Below the pieces are notes generated by a model. It did not search any database. It worked only from the letters and a program-made list of their open reading frames with translations, and had not been told where the DNA came from. Shown here in pieces: positions 57,001-64,000 of a stretch of 64,000 nucleotides of DNA. The DNA comes from Bizionia myxarmorum (GTDB taxonomy: Bacteria > Bacteroidota > Bacteroidia > Flavobacteriales > Flavobacteriaceae), in the NCBI RefSeq assembly GCF_008086205.1, contig NZ_VSKK01000001.1, positions 1,426,001 through 1,490,000 on the forward strand, written 5' to 3'. Made by a program: the position numbers and the translations under genes. Within the stretch, counting starts at the first letter, position 1. Each line of letters opens with the position of its first letter.

Positions 57001-58059
57001 TTATGTGATGATAATATGGAGTTTGATGGTAATACAACTAATGATTCTGTAGGATTTGATTTAGTATCGCAAAATGGATCTGTTTTAGATGGACAAGATC
57101 CAGCAAACTTTATCGTTTCGTACTATGAAAATCAAGCAGATGCTGATATCAGAGAAAATGCAATTGATACAAATGCACCTTATGAAAACACGGTAAATCC
57201 TCAAATTATTTATGTACGTGTAGACAATGATACAACAGCGGATGATATTTGTTTTGATATTACAACTATGACCTTAACAGTAGATTCTATTCCAGCTTTT
57301 ACCTTGGAAGATTCTTACACCTTATGTGTGGACACCAACGGAACGGAAGTTGTAGGAGCGCCTATTTTAGATACAGAATTAGATGCTAGTTTATTTACTT
57401 TTGAATGGACTGAAGCTGCGGATCCAACAGTTATTATTGGAACGGATTCTAGTTATGAGGCAACTGCCGCAGGAACTTATACTATATTGGTTACAGATAA
57501 TACGAATCTGTGTCCAAGTATGTTGACAACAGAAGTTATTTTAAGTTCACCACCAAGTTTGGTTGCTGAGGTTACAACATTTGCATTTGCTAATAATCAC
57601 GAAATTGCAGCTACTGCAACAGGAACAGGTTCAGCTCAATTCGAGTTCAGTATTGATAATGGTCCATGGTTAAGCAATACACCAAGTACAAATACCTATA
57701 CCTTTTCAAACGTTTCTATTGGCAGCCATGTTATTAGAGCACGTGACATTAATGGTTGTGGTGAAGCCGTTACTTCGGTGTTGGTGTTAGACTACCCATT
57801 ATTCTTTACACCTAATAACGATGGTGATAATGACACATGGCAAATAACCAATAGTCCAGCATTAGCGAATGTTAAAATATTAATTTTCGATAGATATGGA
57901 AAATTACTAAAACAACTAAATCCTAATGGACCAGGATGGGATGGAACGCTTAATGGCTACGATTTACCATCCAGTGATTACTGGTTTACTATAGATTATA
58001 AGGAATTACCAGATGAAGGAATGAAGCAATTTAAAGCGCATTTCACTTTGAAACGATAA
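51001..58059 (+). CDS. Giant Ig-like repeat surface protein with T9SS type B (gliding-motility-type) C-terminal domain
   Basis: A 2352-residue secreted protein. Signal peptide MKKIITLVCLLFITSTYAQ; an N-terminal region with a beta-sandwich segment (about 160-400); an Ig-like stretch; nine copies of a 73-residue repeat (about 543-1388) with two conserved cysteines each (D-V-T-x-C-D ... TTPNCSxENSF), interrupted twice by a PKD-like domain (SYSWNVQGD). Seven diverged repeats starting with C-D-(D)-N follow (about 1389-2100), then an Ig-like end piece. The C-terminus (about 2264-2352) begins FFTPNNDGDNDTWQI and has the IFDRYGKLL and GWDGTLNGYDLPSSDYWF motifs of the T9SS type B domain, so it is probably a T9SS-exported adhesin. 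The gene stands alone with a terminator after it. Confidence 0.88.
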   Translation: MKKIITLVCLLFITSTYAQLIAIDDVVVGRADNPIGGPAIGDRIFINDYFNGTAITFANYLTFTMTETVADPNGFITFNPLGFVSIAPNTPQGIYYVTYQICENANPTNCDTAQIEVRVFPATISSGSGSSEITVSTDTGGINCGGSVCITDEYCVDLNTGTIPPLTLSADFNVVGNTNSYVVNPIDPNPPFSYAEASAGIPLTSDDDWSGVLNFIFDFKFYGQTYTQCVLSTNGAVSFNLGKAGVYHPWNMQGAPPVLPNTAAPWNGANIFGAMHDTNPGTSGVQGVDYDINYQVKGEAPFRAFVFSTRNVAHFQCTAEKTYQMIVFYESTNIIETYISQKGLCSWNGSLASIGIQNPAMTQGAYPPGRANNVFTVDFLDPEAYQFLPNGGTTITTFEWLAEDGTVLSTDPTGLTVTPSETTTYVAQVTYTDTTTGAEYVAYKPITVVVSPTPVITVTTGGDICEGDDAVFTLTGGENDVVQFNINGAPTETVTLDATGIFNVPPIVGATVDQVLTITNTDNLNSVCGGPLSLATTISVFATPVVDEPADLTACNDYELPALTVGDYYTATGGPGGTGTLLNATDVITTTQDIFVYAETGTTPNCFDEHMFTITIDACTLAVSANNVTICSDAGADVTLTATPSPTVPIGNYSYSWNVQGDPTPLETNSTYVISPPPTVTTTYEVTLTDDGLTAPNNTVTNTVTVTVNTTPIVDNPTDVTECDTYTLPTLTSGDYYTGPGGTGTLVADGTSITTTQTLYVYGETGTTPNCSDENSFLITINDTPIIDSPADVTACDTFELPALSGGQYYNGPGGTGGLLTAGSFINTTQTIYVYAETATTPNCSAENSFVVTINDTPAADAPGDVSICNEYVLPALTNGTYFTGAGGTGTSYNAGDTITTSQTIYVYAETGTTPNCFTENSFDVTINICTISVTANADMLAICNDAGLDVTLSATPTPAAAIGTYSYSWNVQGDATVLGTNDTYLISPPPAVTTTYEVTLTDSGLTAPNNTATNTVTITVNTTPIVDDPIDVTACDTYVLPVLGSGNYYTGTGGTGFLLNAGESVTTSQTIYVYGETATTPNCTDENSFDVTINNTPVIDAPADVIACDSYELPALTGGQYFNGTGGTGGIIAAGTIITTSQTIYVYAETGTTPNCSIENVFDVTINTTPIVDAPIDVTMCDSYTLPALTNGAYFTGANGTGTALTAGQDITSTQTIYVYAETATTPNCSAENSFLVTINDTPIADAPVDVTICDSYILPALNVGTYYTGTGGTGIVLNAGESITTTQVIYVFAETGTTPNCFDENDFTVTINTTPLVDDPADVTECVTYTLPAITNGTYYSGAGGTGTVLTAGETITATQTIYVYAETGTTPNCSAENSFVVTINPLPTIFAPAPLVECDDNVADGMTVMNLTIKNVGITGNNPNYNVTYYNSAAAAIAGTPQVTPSANAYIGTNNEVVFVRVEDATTGCFDTTSLTLNVVEAPAVPAPTALHYCDPDNNGFGIFDLTDIRNDIEAMDPTFEVSFHLTNQNAIDDVNPQPNVLANVMGQIIYIRVDYGPSANCPTILPLPLIVDPTPVVPQNIADYEECDVDYDGITSFNLTNMDATIYDTQNPADYDLTYHETLADAQAEPGVNPILEPQLSNYVSADTIIYVRLQGLNGCVTTGQFNLVVNLPPTIAVRDGLFPICDDDISNDGYASFDLISQDDIITGYDPSLNVDYYESMADVIAGTPIPNYADYTNASVNGLPHNPQTIFVKVTETTSGSNCTAITTLTLIVNALPTPTPTLLNMELCDDNNPGDLEEEFDITANEAAMMNEFNESVTYHINMADAESGANPIPNPTTYTNLTPTQTIYVRVTKTGDPNDPLDLGTGCATVVTFDIIVNPLPDAPASVDDIIACDDPFDTFYTFNLKDREAQILGDQNNVDFNVTYYTTLAAAELGAGGIVNPTGFTNTVNPQEIFVNIRNTTTNCDIATTSFFIIVQEAAVANPDNMPLEFSLCDDNMEFDGNTTNDSVGFDLVSQNGSVLDGQDPANFIVSYYENQADADIRENAIDTNAPYENTVNPQIIYVRVDNDTTADDICFDITTMTLTVDSIPAFTLEDSYTLCVDTNGTEVVGAPILDTELDASLFTFEWTEAADPTVIIGTDSSYEATAAGTYTILVTDNTNLCPSMLTTEVILSSPPSLVAEVTTFAFANNHEIAATATGTGSAQFEFSIDNGPWLSNTPSTNTYTFSNVSIGSHVIRARDINGCGEAVTSVLVLDYPLFFTPNNDGDNDTWQITNSPALANVKILIFDRYGKLLKQLNPNGPGWDGTLNGYDLPSSDYWFTIDYKELPDEGMKQFKAHFTLKR
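52627..55164 (+). repeat. Nine 73-residue Ig-like repeats inside the giant protein
   Basis: Copies begin TPxxDxPxDVTxCD and end AETGTTPNCxxENSFxVTIN. The DNA copies are diverged enough to be read apart but clearly share long stretches. Two PKD-like units separate copies 1/2 and 4/5, so the array looks built by duplication of a larger block. Confidence 0.85.
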
Positions 58060-58082
58060 CAGATTAACCAATCAACCATTGA

Positions 58083-58128
58083 AAAGACTAAACTTTTATA
58101 GAAATATAATTGTTTGGTCTTTTTTTTT
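58083..58128 (+). terminator. Terminator after the giant surface-protein gene
   Basis: Stem AAAGACTAAAC/GTTTGGTCTTT (one wobble) around a roughly 18-base loop, then nine T's, 24 bases after the stop. Confidence 0.8.
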
Positions 58129-58308
58129 GCTTGCTCCATTTGATTTGCAATGTAAACAAAACATAAACTCCGCTTGAAAAGGAATAGGGAATTGAGCTGA
58201 ATAAGTAGGTTTAAAGTAGTAGGATACAATGAAAGACTGAATAGATACCTGTTTATTGTAATGCTTAATGCTCTTCGAATTAAGGACAATTATGTGTAAT
58301 TCATTGAT

Positions 58309-58363
58309 GGTGTATGGATGGTGTATAGACGATGTATGGATAGTGTATGGATAGTGTATGGGA
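58309..58363. repeat. 5 x 11-bp tandem repeat
   Basis: Five adjacent copies of (G/A)(G/A)TGTATGGAT-type units: GGTGTATGGAT, GGTGTATAGAC, GATGTATGGAT, AGTGTATGGAT, AGTGTATGGGA. Confidence 0.85.
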
Positions 58364-58555
58364 ACACTAATATTTTCTCAAACATAAATACACTACGCAT
58401 TGAGATTGGTTTTAGTATATGAAGTTTTCTAATAAGATATTTTAAAACGGGCATTATACAAGCGCACATGAAAAAAGGAGTAGTCTGAAACGCTGCTGAA
58501 ATATTTAGTATGCTCAACTGTAGAGAAGTCTCAATGATGGAACCTTTCACAAAAC

Positions 58556-58589
58556 AAAAAACCCCAAAACAAATTTGTTTCAGGGTTTC
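58556..58589 (-). terminator. Terminator of the FadL-like gene
   Basis: Imperfect stem AAACCCTGAAACAAA/TTTGTTTTGGGGTTT on the minus strand followed by T's, 40 bases after the stop. Confidence 0.7.
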
Positions 58590-58628
58590 TATATTTATTT
58601 CTACTAAAGAAAGCAGTATATAGTAACT

Positions 58629-60152
58629 TTATAGATTAAAACTCAAAGTAAGCGTTATGTTAGAGTTACGACTATCAATGTTAGCACGATCAACTAAACC
58701 TACGTTATACAATTGTGTTTCGTTATTTTGTTGCGCTTGATCATAGGTTAAGTCCAATTTAGTAGAGCTTCCAAAATTATAACCTAAACCAACAGAGTAA
58801 CCATTAATATCTCCAACAACAGAAGCGTTTTTATAAGGACTTTCTTCAAATCGGTATCCACCTCGAACACTTAAATTATTAAATTTAACTTCTCCACCAA
58901 TCTTGTAGGTAGAAGCGCTCGTTAATAAATTACTCATTCTGTTATTTTCAGCATTAAAATAACCATCAGATGTTGGTTTAAATTGCGTATTTCCATAATC
59001 TTTTAAAGAATAATCAAAACTTATTAAACCATAAGTACCAAAAACATAAGCTAAACTCCCTGTAAATTTACCTGGGCTTTGTAAGCGGTAACTTGGGTAA
59101 ATATTAGTAATGTATGGATTAACTACTTGCGACACATTTACACCACTATCATCTCTTAATGTTGAAATAGATTGAGATGATTCTTCATTAATTGTAAACC
59201 ATGTTGGCGAGTTATAACTTAAACCAGCACGTAAACTTTCGGTTACTTTATAAATAGTTCCTAATTGGAATGAAAAACCAGAACCGGTTGTAAATAAATT
59301 ATTTTCAAAACGAACTTTACTTACTACGGAGCCCGTATTACTATTGTTTTCATTTAAAAAGGTGGAACGCTCATAATTCACAAAATGAGAATTTAAGTTA
59401 ATACCGAAATATAGTTTTTCACCTAATTGCGTTCCCACGTTAAATGTGAATTTCCCATTATAACCTCTAGATGCGTAGCTATATTCTTGGTAATAATTGC
59501 CTGGTGCAATATTAGAAGAATAAGCCGTGTTAGCATCATCATTAGTCAATGGTTGCAATATATAAGACTCATACCCTAAAAAGGCTTGTTGGTTTGCATA
59601 ACCATAAATCCCGCCAATTTCGCTGTATGCCTGGGAGTAAGATTCGCCAGGTAAACCTGAAATTTCATCTAATCTTAAACCGTTGGCAAAACTGGTGAAA
59701 TAGGATCCAATAGATCGATTTGGATTGGTTCCATAAGCAAACCAGTTATCATCATAATTGCTAATTTTATCATAAGCGGCTCCAATGGTGAATTTTTTCC
59801 AAGCTGAATTAGGATTCGTATTGTAAAAAACAAAAGCGGCACCTGTTTGATTTAAATCGAAACTAGACCCTGTTGTTTCCGAAAAGCCATCATAATAGCC
59901 CGTTTTGTTCTTGGTATAATTATTAGACAAAGACATGGAGATATGTCCAGCGTTAAATACAGCCGATCCTGCAGGGTTAATACCTACAGCGCTCATATCG
60001 CCTCCTAAAGCTCCAAAGGCACCGCTTAAAGCTCTAAACCTAGCAGTTCCTTGAATGTTATCTTGTGAGTAGCGTAAGGCATCTGTTATGTCTTGCGCAT
60101 AAATTTGAGACATAGTCAGTATGGCTACTGACAGTAAAATTACTTTTTTCAT
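58629..60152 (-). CDS. OmpP1/FadL/TodX-type outer-membrane transport protein
   Basis: Outer-membrane beta-barrel related to the long-chain fatty-acid transporter. The 507-residue protein has a signal peptide (about 1-20, ending IYAQ), the FadL-like N-terminal hatch segment (SALSGAFGALGGDMSAVGINPAGSA is the family type; here RALSGAFGALGGDMSAVGINPAGSA), many Tyr/Asn-rich strands and the C-terminal beta-signal ITLTLSFNL. The substrate is unknown. The frameshifted lipoprotein gene lies 30 bases upstream, so the two are probably one operon. Confidence 0.9.
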   Translation of the reverse strand: MKKVILLSVAILTMSQIYAQDITDALRYSQDNIQGTARFRALSGAFGALGGDMSAVGINPAGSAVFNAGHISMSLSNNYTKNKTGYYDGFSETTGSSFDLNQTGAAFVFYNTNPNSAWKKFTIGAAYDKISNYDDNWFAYGTNPNRSIGSYFTSFANGLRLDEISGLPGESYSQAYSEIGGIYGYANQQAFLGYESYILQPLTNDDANTAYSSNIAPGNYYQEYSYASRGYNGKFTFNVGTQLGEKLYFGINLNSHFVNYERSTFLNENNSNTGSVVSKVRFENNLFTTGSGFSFQLGTIYKVTESLRAGLSYNSPTWFTINEESSQSISTLRDDSGVNVSQVVNPYITNIYPSYRLQSPGKFTGSLAYVFGTYGLISFDYSLKDYGNTQFKPTSDGYFNAENNRMSNLLTSASTYKIGGEVKFNNLSVRGGYRFEESPYKNASVVGDINGYSVGLGYNFGSSTKLDLTYDQAQQNNETQLYNVGLVDRANIDSRNSNITLTLSFNL

Positions 60153-60182
60153 AATACGTTTTTTTCTTTTTCTTATTATCTG

Positions 60183-61249
60183 TTAGTTTCCGCCTCCACG
60201 TCTACCTCCAGAACTTCCTCTCGTGCTACCCGAAGAACTTCTACTACCGCCACTAGAACCACTCATATTAGGACTCGGAGTTGAGTTCCTTCTTGGCGTT
60301 ACATTCGTATTATTACTCCTTGGTGGAGCAGTAGGTGTTGTATTTGTACGTGCAGGAACATTATTAGTTCGCACACGCGGTGTGTTATTTGTATTCGTTC
60401 TGACTCGTGGTGTACTATTCGTATTAGTTCTTACACCTGGTGTATTCACATCTGAATTCGTACGTGTACGAACGTCGTTTTCTGAACGTGTTCCTGTTGA
60501 AGGATATGCTGATTTTGTTCTACTACGTCTTGTTACTGTATTATTATCTGTCGCATTACGTCTCGTGTTATTTGTGTAAATTTTATCCGTGTCATAATAT
60601 CTAGAAGACGCATATCGTCCAGATGAATTAGCATAAGAGCCACGTCTACCATTTACATAAGCTACATTGTTTCTATAGTAAGATCCACCGTAGTAACCGC
60701 CATAATAAGGTGGGTAATAACCACCGCCATAATAAGGTGGGTAGTAACCGCCATATCCGTAACCGTAACCGTATCCATAATAAGGGGAGTAGTAACCATA
60801 ATTATATCTCGGTAATAGCCGTAATAAAAATTAGCATAACCATAGTAGAAAGGTGAGTAGTAGGCATTATAAAAACCAGAATTTCCGTAAACATTTATAG
60901 TAACGTTGGAATTTTCTTGCCCCCATCCAGCGTAAGATTCGCGTTGAACTTGTACCGAATCGTTTTCTACATAATCCCCTTCATAATCATCAACATCCGT
61001 GAAAACTTCATCTTCAGCATATAATTCCAATTCAGATGATTTCTCCTTAAAGTAATTTTCATAATAATTACTGCCCGTATTATTAACCTCTGCATACGTT
61101 TCTTGTTCAACTGAAGGTGTAGTGGAACTGTAAATTCCATCATTATCAGTACCTACTTGTTGGTAAGTACCACAAGCTGTCATTAAAAGCAAGCTGCTAA
61201 TAATTGCTATAGTGGGCATTTTTTCTGTAAAGTAGTTTTTATAGGACAT
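60183..61249 (-). pseudogene. Tyr/Gly-rich lipoprotein gene broken by a one-base frameshift
   Basis: The first part (start MSYKNYFTEKMPTIAIISS, lipobox LLMTAC) encodes a lipoprotein rich in Tyr and Asn up to NFYYGYYRD. Near 60805-60810 the frame shifts: the original frame continues with an unnatural IIMVTTPLIMDTV-like tail to a stop at 60662, while the frame one base over reads YNYGYYSPYYGYGYGYGYGG, then a Pro/Gly/Tyr stretch, VNGRRGSYANSSGRYASS, repeated T-P-x-V-R-T-N units and a Ser/Gly/Arg-rich end (GSSGGRRGGGN) at 60183. Adding one base (for example a second G in CGAGATAT) restores 355 residues. The rich composition of both parts and the flush join argue for one gene. Lesion or sequencing error. 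Confidence 0.8.
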
Positions 61250-61348
61250 ATCTCTTAATTTTATTGTTGAACATAACAAAAATAGTTAGTTTTGCGAAAC
61301 TATTTCTATATTTAACATAGACGCAATATTTGTGCCAAAATCCTGTAT

Positions 61349-62827
61349 ATGAGCAAAAAACTTACAACTAGAGACGAAGATTACTCCAAATGGTATAATG
61401 AATTGGTTGTCAAGGCGGACCTTGCCGAGAATTCAGCAGTAAGGGGTTGCATGGTAATCAAGCCATATGGCTACGCTATTTGGGAGAAAATCCAAGCGGA
61501 GTTGGATCGTATGTTCAAAGAAACCGGGCATCAAAATGCTTATTTTCCTCTATTTATTCCTAAAAGTTTATTCGAAGCTGAAGAAAAAAATGCCGAAGGA
61601 TTTGCGAAAGAATGTGCCATTGTTACACATTACAGGTTGCAAAACGATCCAGATAGACCAGGGAAATTGCGTGTTGATCCAGACGCCAAACTAGAGGAGG
61701 AGCTCATTGTAAGACCAACTAGTGAGGCTATTATATGGAGTACCTATAAAGGATGGATACAATCTTATAGAGATTTACCAATTTTGGTTAACCAATGGGC
61801 CAATGTGGTGCGTTGGGAAATGCGGACACGTTTATTTTTAAGAACTGCCGAATTTTTATGGCAAGAAGGTCATACCGCGCACGCTACTAAAGCGGAAGCG
61901 ATCAAAGAAGCAGAATTAATGAATAATGTGTATGCTACTTTTGTTGAAAATTTCATGGCTATTCCCGTTATTAAAGGCGTAAAAACCGATACCGAACGTT
62001 TTGCAGGTGCAGTAGAAACGTATTGTATTGAAGCCTTAATGCAAGACGGAAAAGCATTGCAAGCAGGAACATCACACTTTTTAGGTCAGAATTTCTCCAA
62101 AGCTTTTGATGTGAAATTTGCTACCCAAGAAGGTACCCAAGAATATGTATGGGCAACTTCATGGGGTGTTTCTACGCGTTTAATGGGTGCATTAATTATG
62201 ACACATAGTGATGATCATGGTTTAGTATTGCCACCAAATTTAGCACCGAACCAAGTTGTTATTGTTCCTATTTATAAAAATGATGAGCAGTTAGAAGAGA
62301 TTACAACGCTTGTTAATGTAATAGTGGGTGAATTACGCTCTAAAGGCATTACAGTGAAGTTTGATGATAGAACCACCTTTAGACCAGGTGCTAAATTTGC
62401 ACAACACGAATTACAAGGTGTGCCTTTGCGAATGGCTATTGGTCCTAAAGATCTTGAAAATGGAACTGTAGAGCTTGCTAGACGCGACACTATGACAAAG
62501 GAAGTGATTTCTATAGATAACTTAACGGCTCGTGTAGAAAGCTTAATGACAGAAATTCAAACCGCTTTATATACAAAAGCGCTTGATTATAGAGATTCAC
62601 ATATGACGGAAGTGAACGATTTTGAATCTTTTAAAACTGTTTTAGAAGAAAAAGGTGGGTTTATTTCAGCACATTGGGATGGAACAGCAGAAACCGAAGC
62701 AAAAATTAAAGAATTAACCAAAGCTACAATTAGATGTATTCCTATGGATAACGACACGCAAAGCGGTGATTGTGTGTACACTGGAAAGCCTTCTAAACGT
62801 CGTGTGCTTTTTGCAAAAGCCTACTAA
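61349..62827 (+). CDS. proS: Prolyl-tRNA synthetase (archaeal/eukaryotic-like type)
   Basis: Charges tRNA-Pro. The 492-residue class II enzyme lacks the long editing insert of the E. coli type and matches the ProS type 3/archaeal-like form common in Bacteroidota: [35 protein letters not shown] (motif 2 region), [41 protein letters not shown] and [20 protein letters not shown] at the C-terminus. Start at 61349 after a leader with a degenerate -7 box (AATATTTG). Confidence 0.95.
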   Translation: MSKKLTTRDEDYSKWYNELVVKADLAENSAVRGCMVIKPYGYAIWEKIQAELDRMFKETGHQNAYFPLFIPKSLFEAEEKNAEGFAKECAIVTHYRLQNDPDRPGKLRVDPDAKLEEELIVRPTSEAIIWSTYKGWIQSYRDLPILVNQWANVVRWEMRTRLFLRTAEFLWQEGHTAHATKAEAIKEAELMNNVYATFVENFMAIPVIKGVKTDTERFAGAVETYCIEALMQDGKALQAGTSHFLGQNFSKAFDVKFATQEGTQEYVWATSWGVSTRLMGALIMTHSDDHGLVLPPNLAPNQVVIVPIYKNDEQLEEITTLVNVIVGELRSKGITVKFDDRTTFRPGAKFAQHELQGVPLRMAIGPKDLENGTVELARRDTMTKEVISIDNLTARVESLMTEIQTALYTKALDYRDSHMTEVNDFESFKTVLEEKGGFISAHWDGTAETEAKIKELTKATIRCIPMDNDTQSGDCVYTGKPSKRRVLFAKAY

Positions 62828-62860
62828 TTGAAAGTTTTTTTAAAAAACTTCAAATAGTTG

Positions 62861-62890
62861 TTGCAACATTTAAAAATAGTTGTATTTTTG
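62861..62890 (+). promoter_or_regulatory. Upstream promoter (P1) for tRNA-Glu and rpsT
   Basis: TTG at 62861-62863, 19 bases of spacing and TATTTTTG at 62883-62890 form a consensus promoter about 95 bases before the tRNA. Confidence 0.65.
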
Positions 62891-62935
62891 CATCCGCAAT
62901 GGGAACATTGTAAGTTATTTTGAAAAACAAAAGGT

Positions 62936-62966
62936 TTGCAAGTTTAAATATAATGTTTTATATTTG
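62936..62966 (+). promoter_or_regulatory. Downstream promoter (P2) for tRNA-Glu and rpsT
   Basis: TTG at 62936-62938, 20 bases of spacing and TATATTTG at 62959-62966. It lies 18 bases before the tRNA. Confidence 0.75.
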
Positions 62967-62984
62967 CCAACTGAAAAACAAAAT

Positions 62985-63056
62985 GGCCCGTTCGTCTATC
63001 GGCTAGGACGCCAGGTTTTCATCCTGGTAAGAGGGGTTCGACTCCCCTACGGGCTA
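62985..63056 (+). tRNA. tRNA-Glu (anticodon TTC)
   Basis: Acceptor GGCCCGT pairs with ACGGGCT (one wobble); anticodon stem CCAGG/CCTGG around loop TTTTCAT (U33 present, anticodon TTC); T-arm GGGGTTCGACTCCCC. Reads GAA/GAG. Not followed by a terminator before rpsT, 25 bases downstream, so the two are likely co-transcribed and the tRNA cut out by RNase P/Z. Confidence 0.95.
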
Positions 63057-63081
63057 CAATTTTTAATAAGAAAAGAAACAA

Positions 63082-63336
63082 ATGGCAAATCACAAGTCAG
63101 CGTTAAAAAGAATTAGAAGTAACGAATCTAAACGTTTAACAAATAAGTATAAGCATAAGACAACCCGTAATGCAATTAAAAAATTGCGTGACACGGCTGA
63201 TAAGAAACAAGCAGAAGTATTGTTTGTTGATGTTACTGCTATGATCGATAAATTAGCGAAGAAGAATATTATTCACGCTAATAAAGCATCCAACTTAAAG
63301 TCTGGTTTAGCGAAGCATATTGCTGCACTAGCCTAA
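63082..63336 (+). CDS. rpsT: 30S ribosomal protein S20
   Basis: Binds 16S rRNA early in 30S assembly. The 84-residue basic protein has the family start MANHKSALKRIRSNESKRLTNKYKHKTTRNAIKKL and the helical C-terminus KKNIIHANKASNLKSGLAKHIAAL. Length is usual. It follows tRNA-Glu and is closed by a terminator. Confidence 0.97.
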   Translation: MANHKSALKRIRSNESKRLTNKYKHKTTRNAIKKLRDTADKKQAEVLFVDVTAMIDKLAKKNIIHANKASNLKSGLAKHIAALA

Positions 63337-63356
63337 TTAAGAAAAGTTCATAATAT

Positions 63357-63388
63357 AAAAGCTTCTCTTTATGAGAGGCTTTTTTTTG
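63357..63388 (+). terminator. Terminator after rpsT
   Basis: Stem AAAAGCTTCTC/GAGAGGCTTTT (one wobble), loop TTTAT and eight T's, 20 bases after the stop. Confidence 0.88.
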
Positions 63389-63437
63389 TGCTTTACCTTC
63401 AAATTAAGAAAGTTTAAATCCAGTTTAGTTCATAATT

Positions 63438-63473
63438 AAAAATGCCTTGAGAATTTCTCAAGGCATTTTTTAA
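63438..63473 (-). terminator. Terminator of rho
   Basis: Long stem AATGCCTTGAGAA/TTCTCAAGGCATT flanked by A and T tracts, so it can act on both strands, 20 bases beyond the rho stop. Confidence 0.85.
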
Positions 63474-63493
63474 TGGTATCAATTAAGGATTTT

Positions 63494-64000
63494 TTATCCA
63501 TTCATGGAAATCAAAAATTCTTCATTGTTTTTTGTTTGTTTAAAACGCTCATTAATAAACTCCATAGCCTCTACAGGATTCATATCCGCTAGGTATTTAC
63601 GCATCACCCACATTCTTTGAATTGTTGTTTCATCTAATAATATATCATCACGACGTGTACTAGATGAGGTCAAATCAATAGCAGGGAAAATACGACGGTT
63701 AGAAATTTTTCTATCCAATTGTAGTTCCATGTTTCCAGTTCCTTTGAATTCTTCAAAGATTACTTCATCCATTTTAGAACCTGTTTCCGTTAATGCCGTA
63801 GCAATAATGGTTAAAGATCCGCCATTTTCAATATTACGAGCCGCACCAAAGAAACGCTTTGGTTTGTGTAATGCATTGGCATCCACACCTCCACTTAATA
63901 TTTTTCCAGAAGCTGGCTGAACCGAGTTATAAGCTCTTGCTAAACGGGTAATAGAATCTAATAATATTACCACATCATGGCCACATTCTACCAATCTTTT
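63494..64000 (-). CDS. rho: Transcription termination factor Rho (C-terminal part, cut by the window end)
   Basis: Hexameric RNA helicase that ends transcription. Only the last about 169 codons are here; the frame continues past 64000 (KRLVECGHD...). The visible part has the Rho C-terminal sequence [57 protein letters not shown] (Q/R-loop region), [23 protein letters not shown] and the terminal [18 protein letters not shown]. The stop is at 63494. The C-terminus is normal. Confidence 0.95.
   Translation of the reverse strand, partial: KRLVECGHDVVILLDSITRLARAYNSVQPASGKILSGGVDANALHKPKRFFGAARNIENGGSLTIIATALTETGSKMDEVIFEEFKGTGNMELQLDRKISNRRIFPAIDLTSSSTRRDDILLDETTIQRMWVMRKYLADMNPVEAMEFINERFKQTKNNEEFLISMNG

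Larger units (their letters stand above)
58060..58628. other. Intergenic region between the giant gene and the FadL-like gene
   Basis: About 570 bases between convergent genes. It holds the terminator of the giant gene (58083-58128), a 5 x 11-bp tandem repeat (58309-58363) and a terminator for the minus strand (58556-58589). No supported gene; a minus-strand frame through the repeat reads as IHT-rich filler. Confidence 0.65.

Noticed and set aside
58290-58550. Minus-strand open frame over the 11-bp repeat
   Set aside because: The product is IHT-like filler from the repeat, with no start context or similarity, in a spacer between convergent genes.

Overview
The window looks like chromosome from a member of the Flavobacteriaceae (phylum Bacteroidota). 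The DNA is AT-rich. It carries the gliding and type IX secretion (T9SS) genes gldJ, porU and porV, cargo proteins ending in type A and type B T9SS sorting domains, and many upstream elements matching the Bacteroidota promoter TTG-N(19-21)-TAnnTTTG. Shine-Dalgarno sequences are largely absent. I see no rRNA, CRISPR array, transposase, integrase or prophage, so this is mostly core genome with small pockets of repeat-driven change.

Layout. 1-550: two tRNA-Val genes and a palindrome-rich duplicated spacer. 0.5-9 kb: murF and gldJ (minus), divergent from porU and porV (plus). 9-14.3 kb: cytidine deaminase, pyruvate dehydrogenase E1-alpha and E2, an M28 peptidase lipoprotein and an SDR oxidoreductase. 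14.4-18.5 kb: a 1358-residue secreted FG-GAP/UnbV/vanadium-haloperoxidase fusion. 18.6-21.7 kb: ctlX and a TPR histidine kinase. 22-28.3 kb: argS, ffh, a frameshifted four-helix-bundle gene, folD, a YwaF-type membrane protein, a VOC protein and a small membrane protein. 28.4-33.6 kb: a tight minus-strand cluster (HerA-like ATPase, lipoprotein, YitT-like protein, cupin, alpha/beta hydrolase, rluF). 33.7-45.2 kb: queE, a DUF2911 protein, asnB, gyrB, a DUF6588-like outer-membrane protein, mdh, a DUF4412 protein and secDF. 45.6-50.8 kb: a DUF192 lipoprotein, lgt, a 120-bp tandem array derived from the 3' end of yidD, yidD, a nonsense-mutated four-helix-bundle gene, cysS and folE. 51-58 kb: a 2352-residue repeat protein with a T9SS type B domain. 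58.6-64 kb: a FadL-like porin, a frameshifted Tyr/Gly-rich lipoprotein gene, proS, tRNA-Glu, rpsT and the 3' part of rho.

How the genes work together. Envelope biogenesis dominates: SecDF and Ffh (Sec/SRP export), YidD (membrane insertion), Lgt (lipoprotein lipidation), MurF (peptidoglycan), and GldJ/PorU/PorV (T9SS). At least two large T9SS clients, the haloperoxidase fusion and the giant Ig-like protein, are encoded in the same window. The rest is housekeeping: three aminoacyl-tRNA synthetases, PDH, malate dehydrogenase, folate enzymes, gyrase B and Rho.

Most notable points: the haloperoxidase fusion with an apparently complete vanadate site; the yidD-tail array with a decayed second yidD piece beside it; two four-helix-bundle genes each broken by a single-base lesion and flanked by wordy inverted repeats; a frameshifted Tyr/Gly-rich lipoprotein gene; a perfect 64-bp palindrome after the tRNA genes; a tRNA-Val with C instead of U at position 33; and promoter boxes so close to queE and rluF that their mRNAs should be leaderless. 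None amounts to a clearly new multi-gene system on sequence alone.
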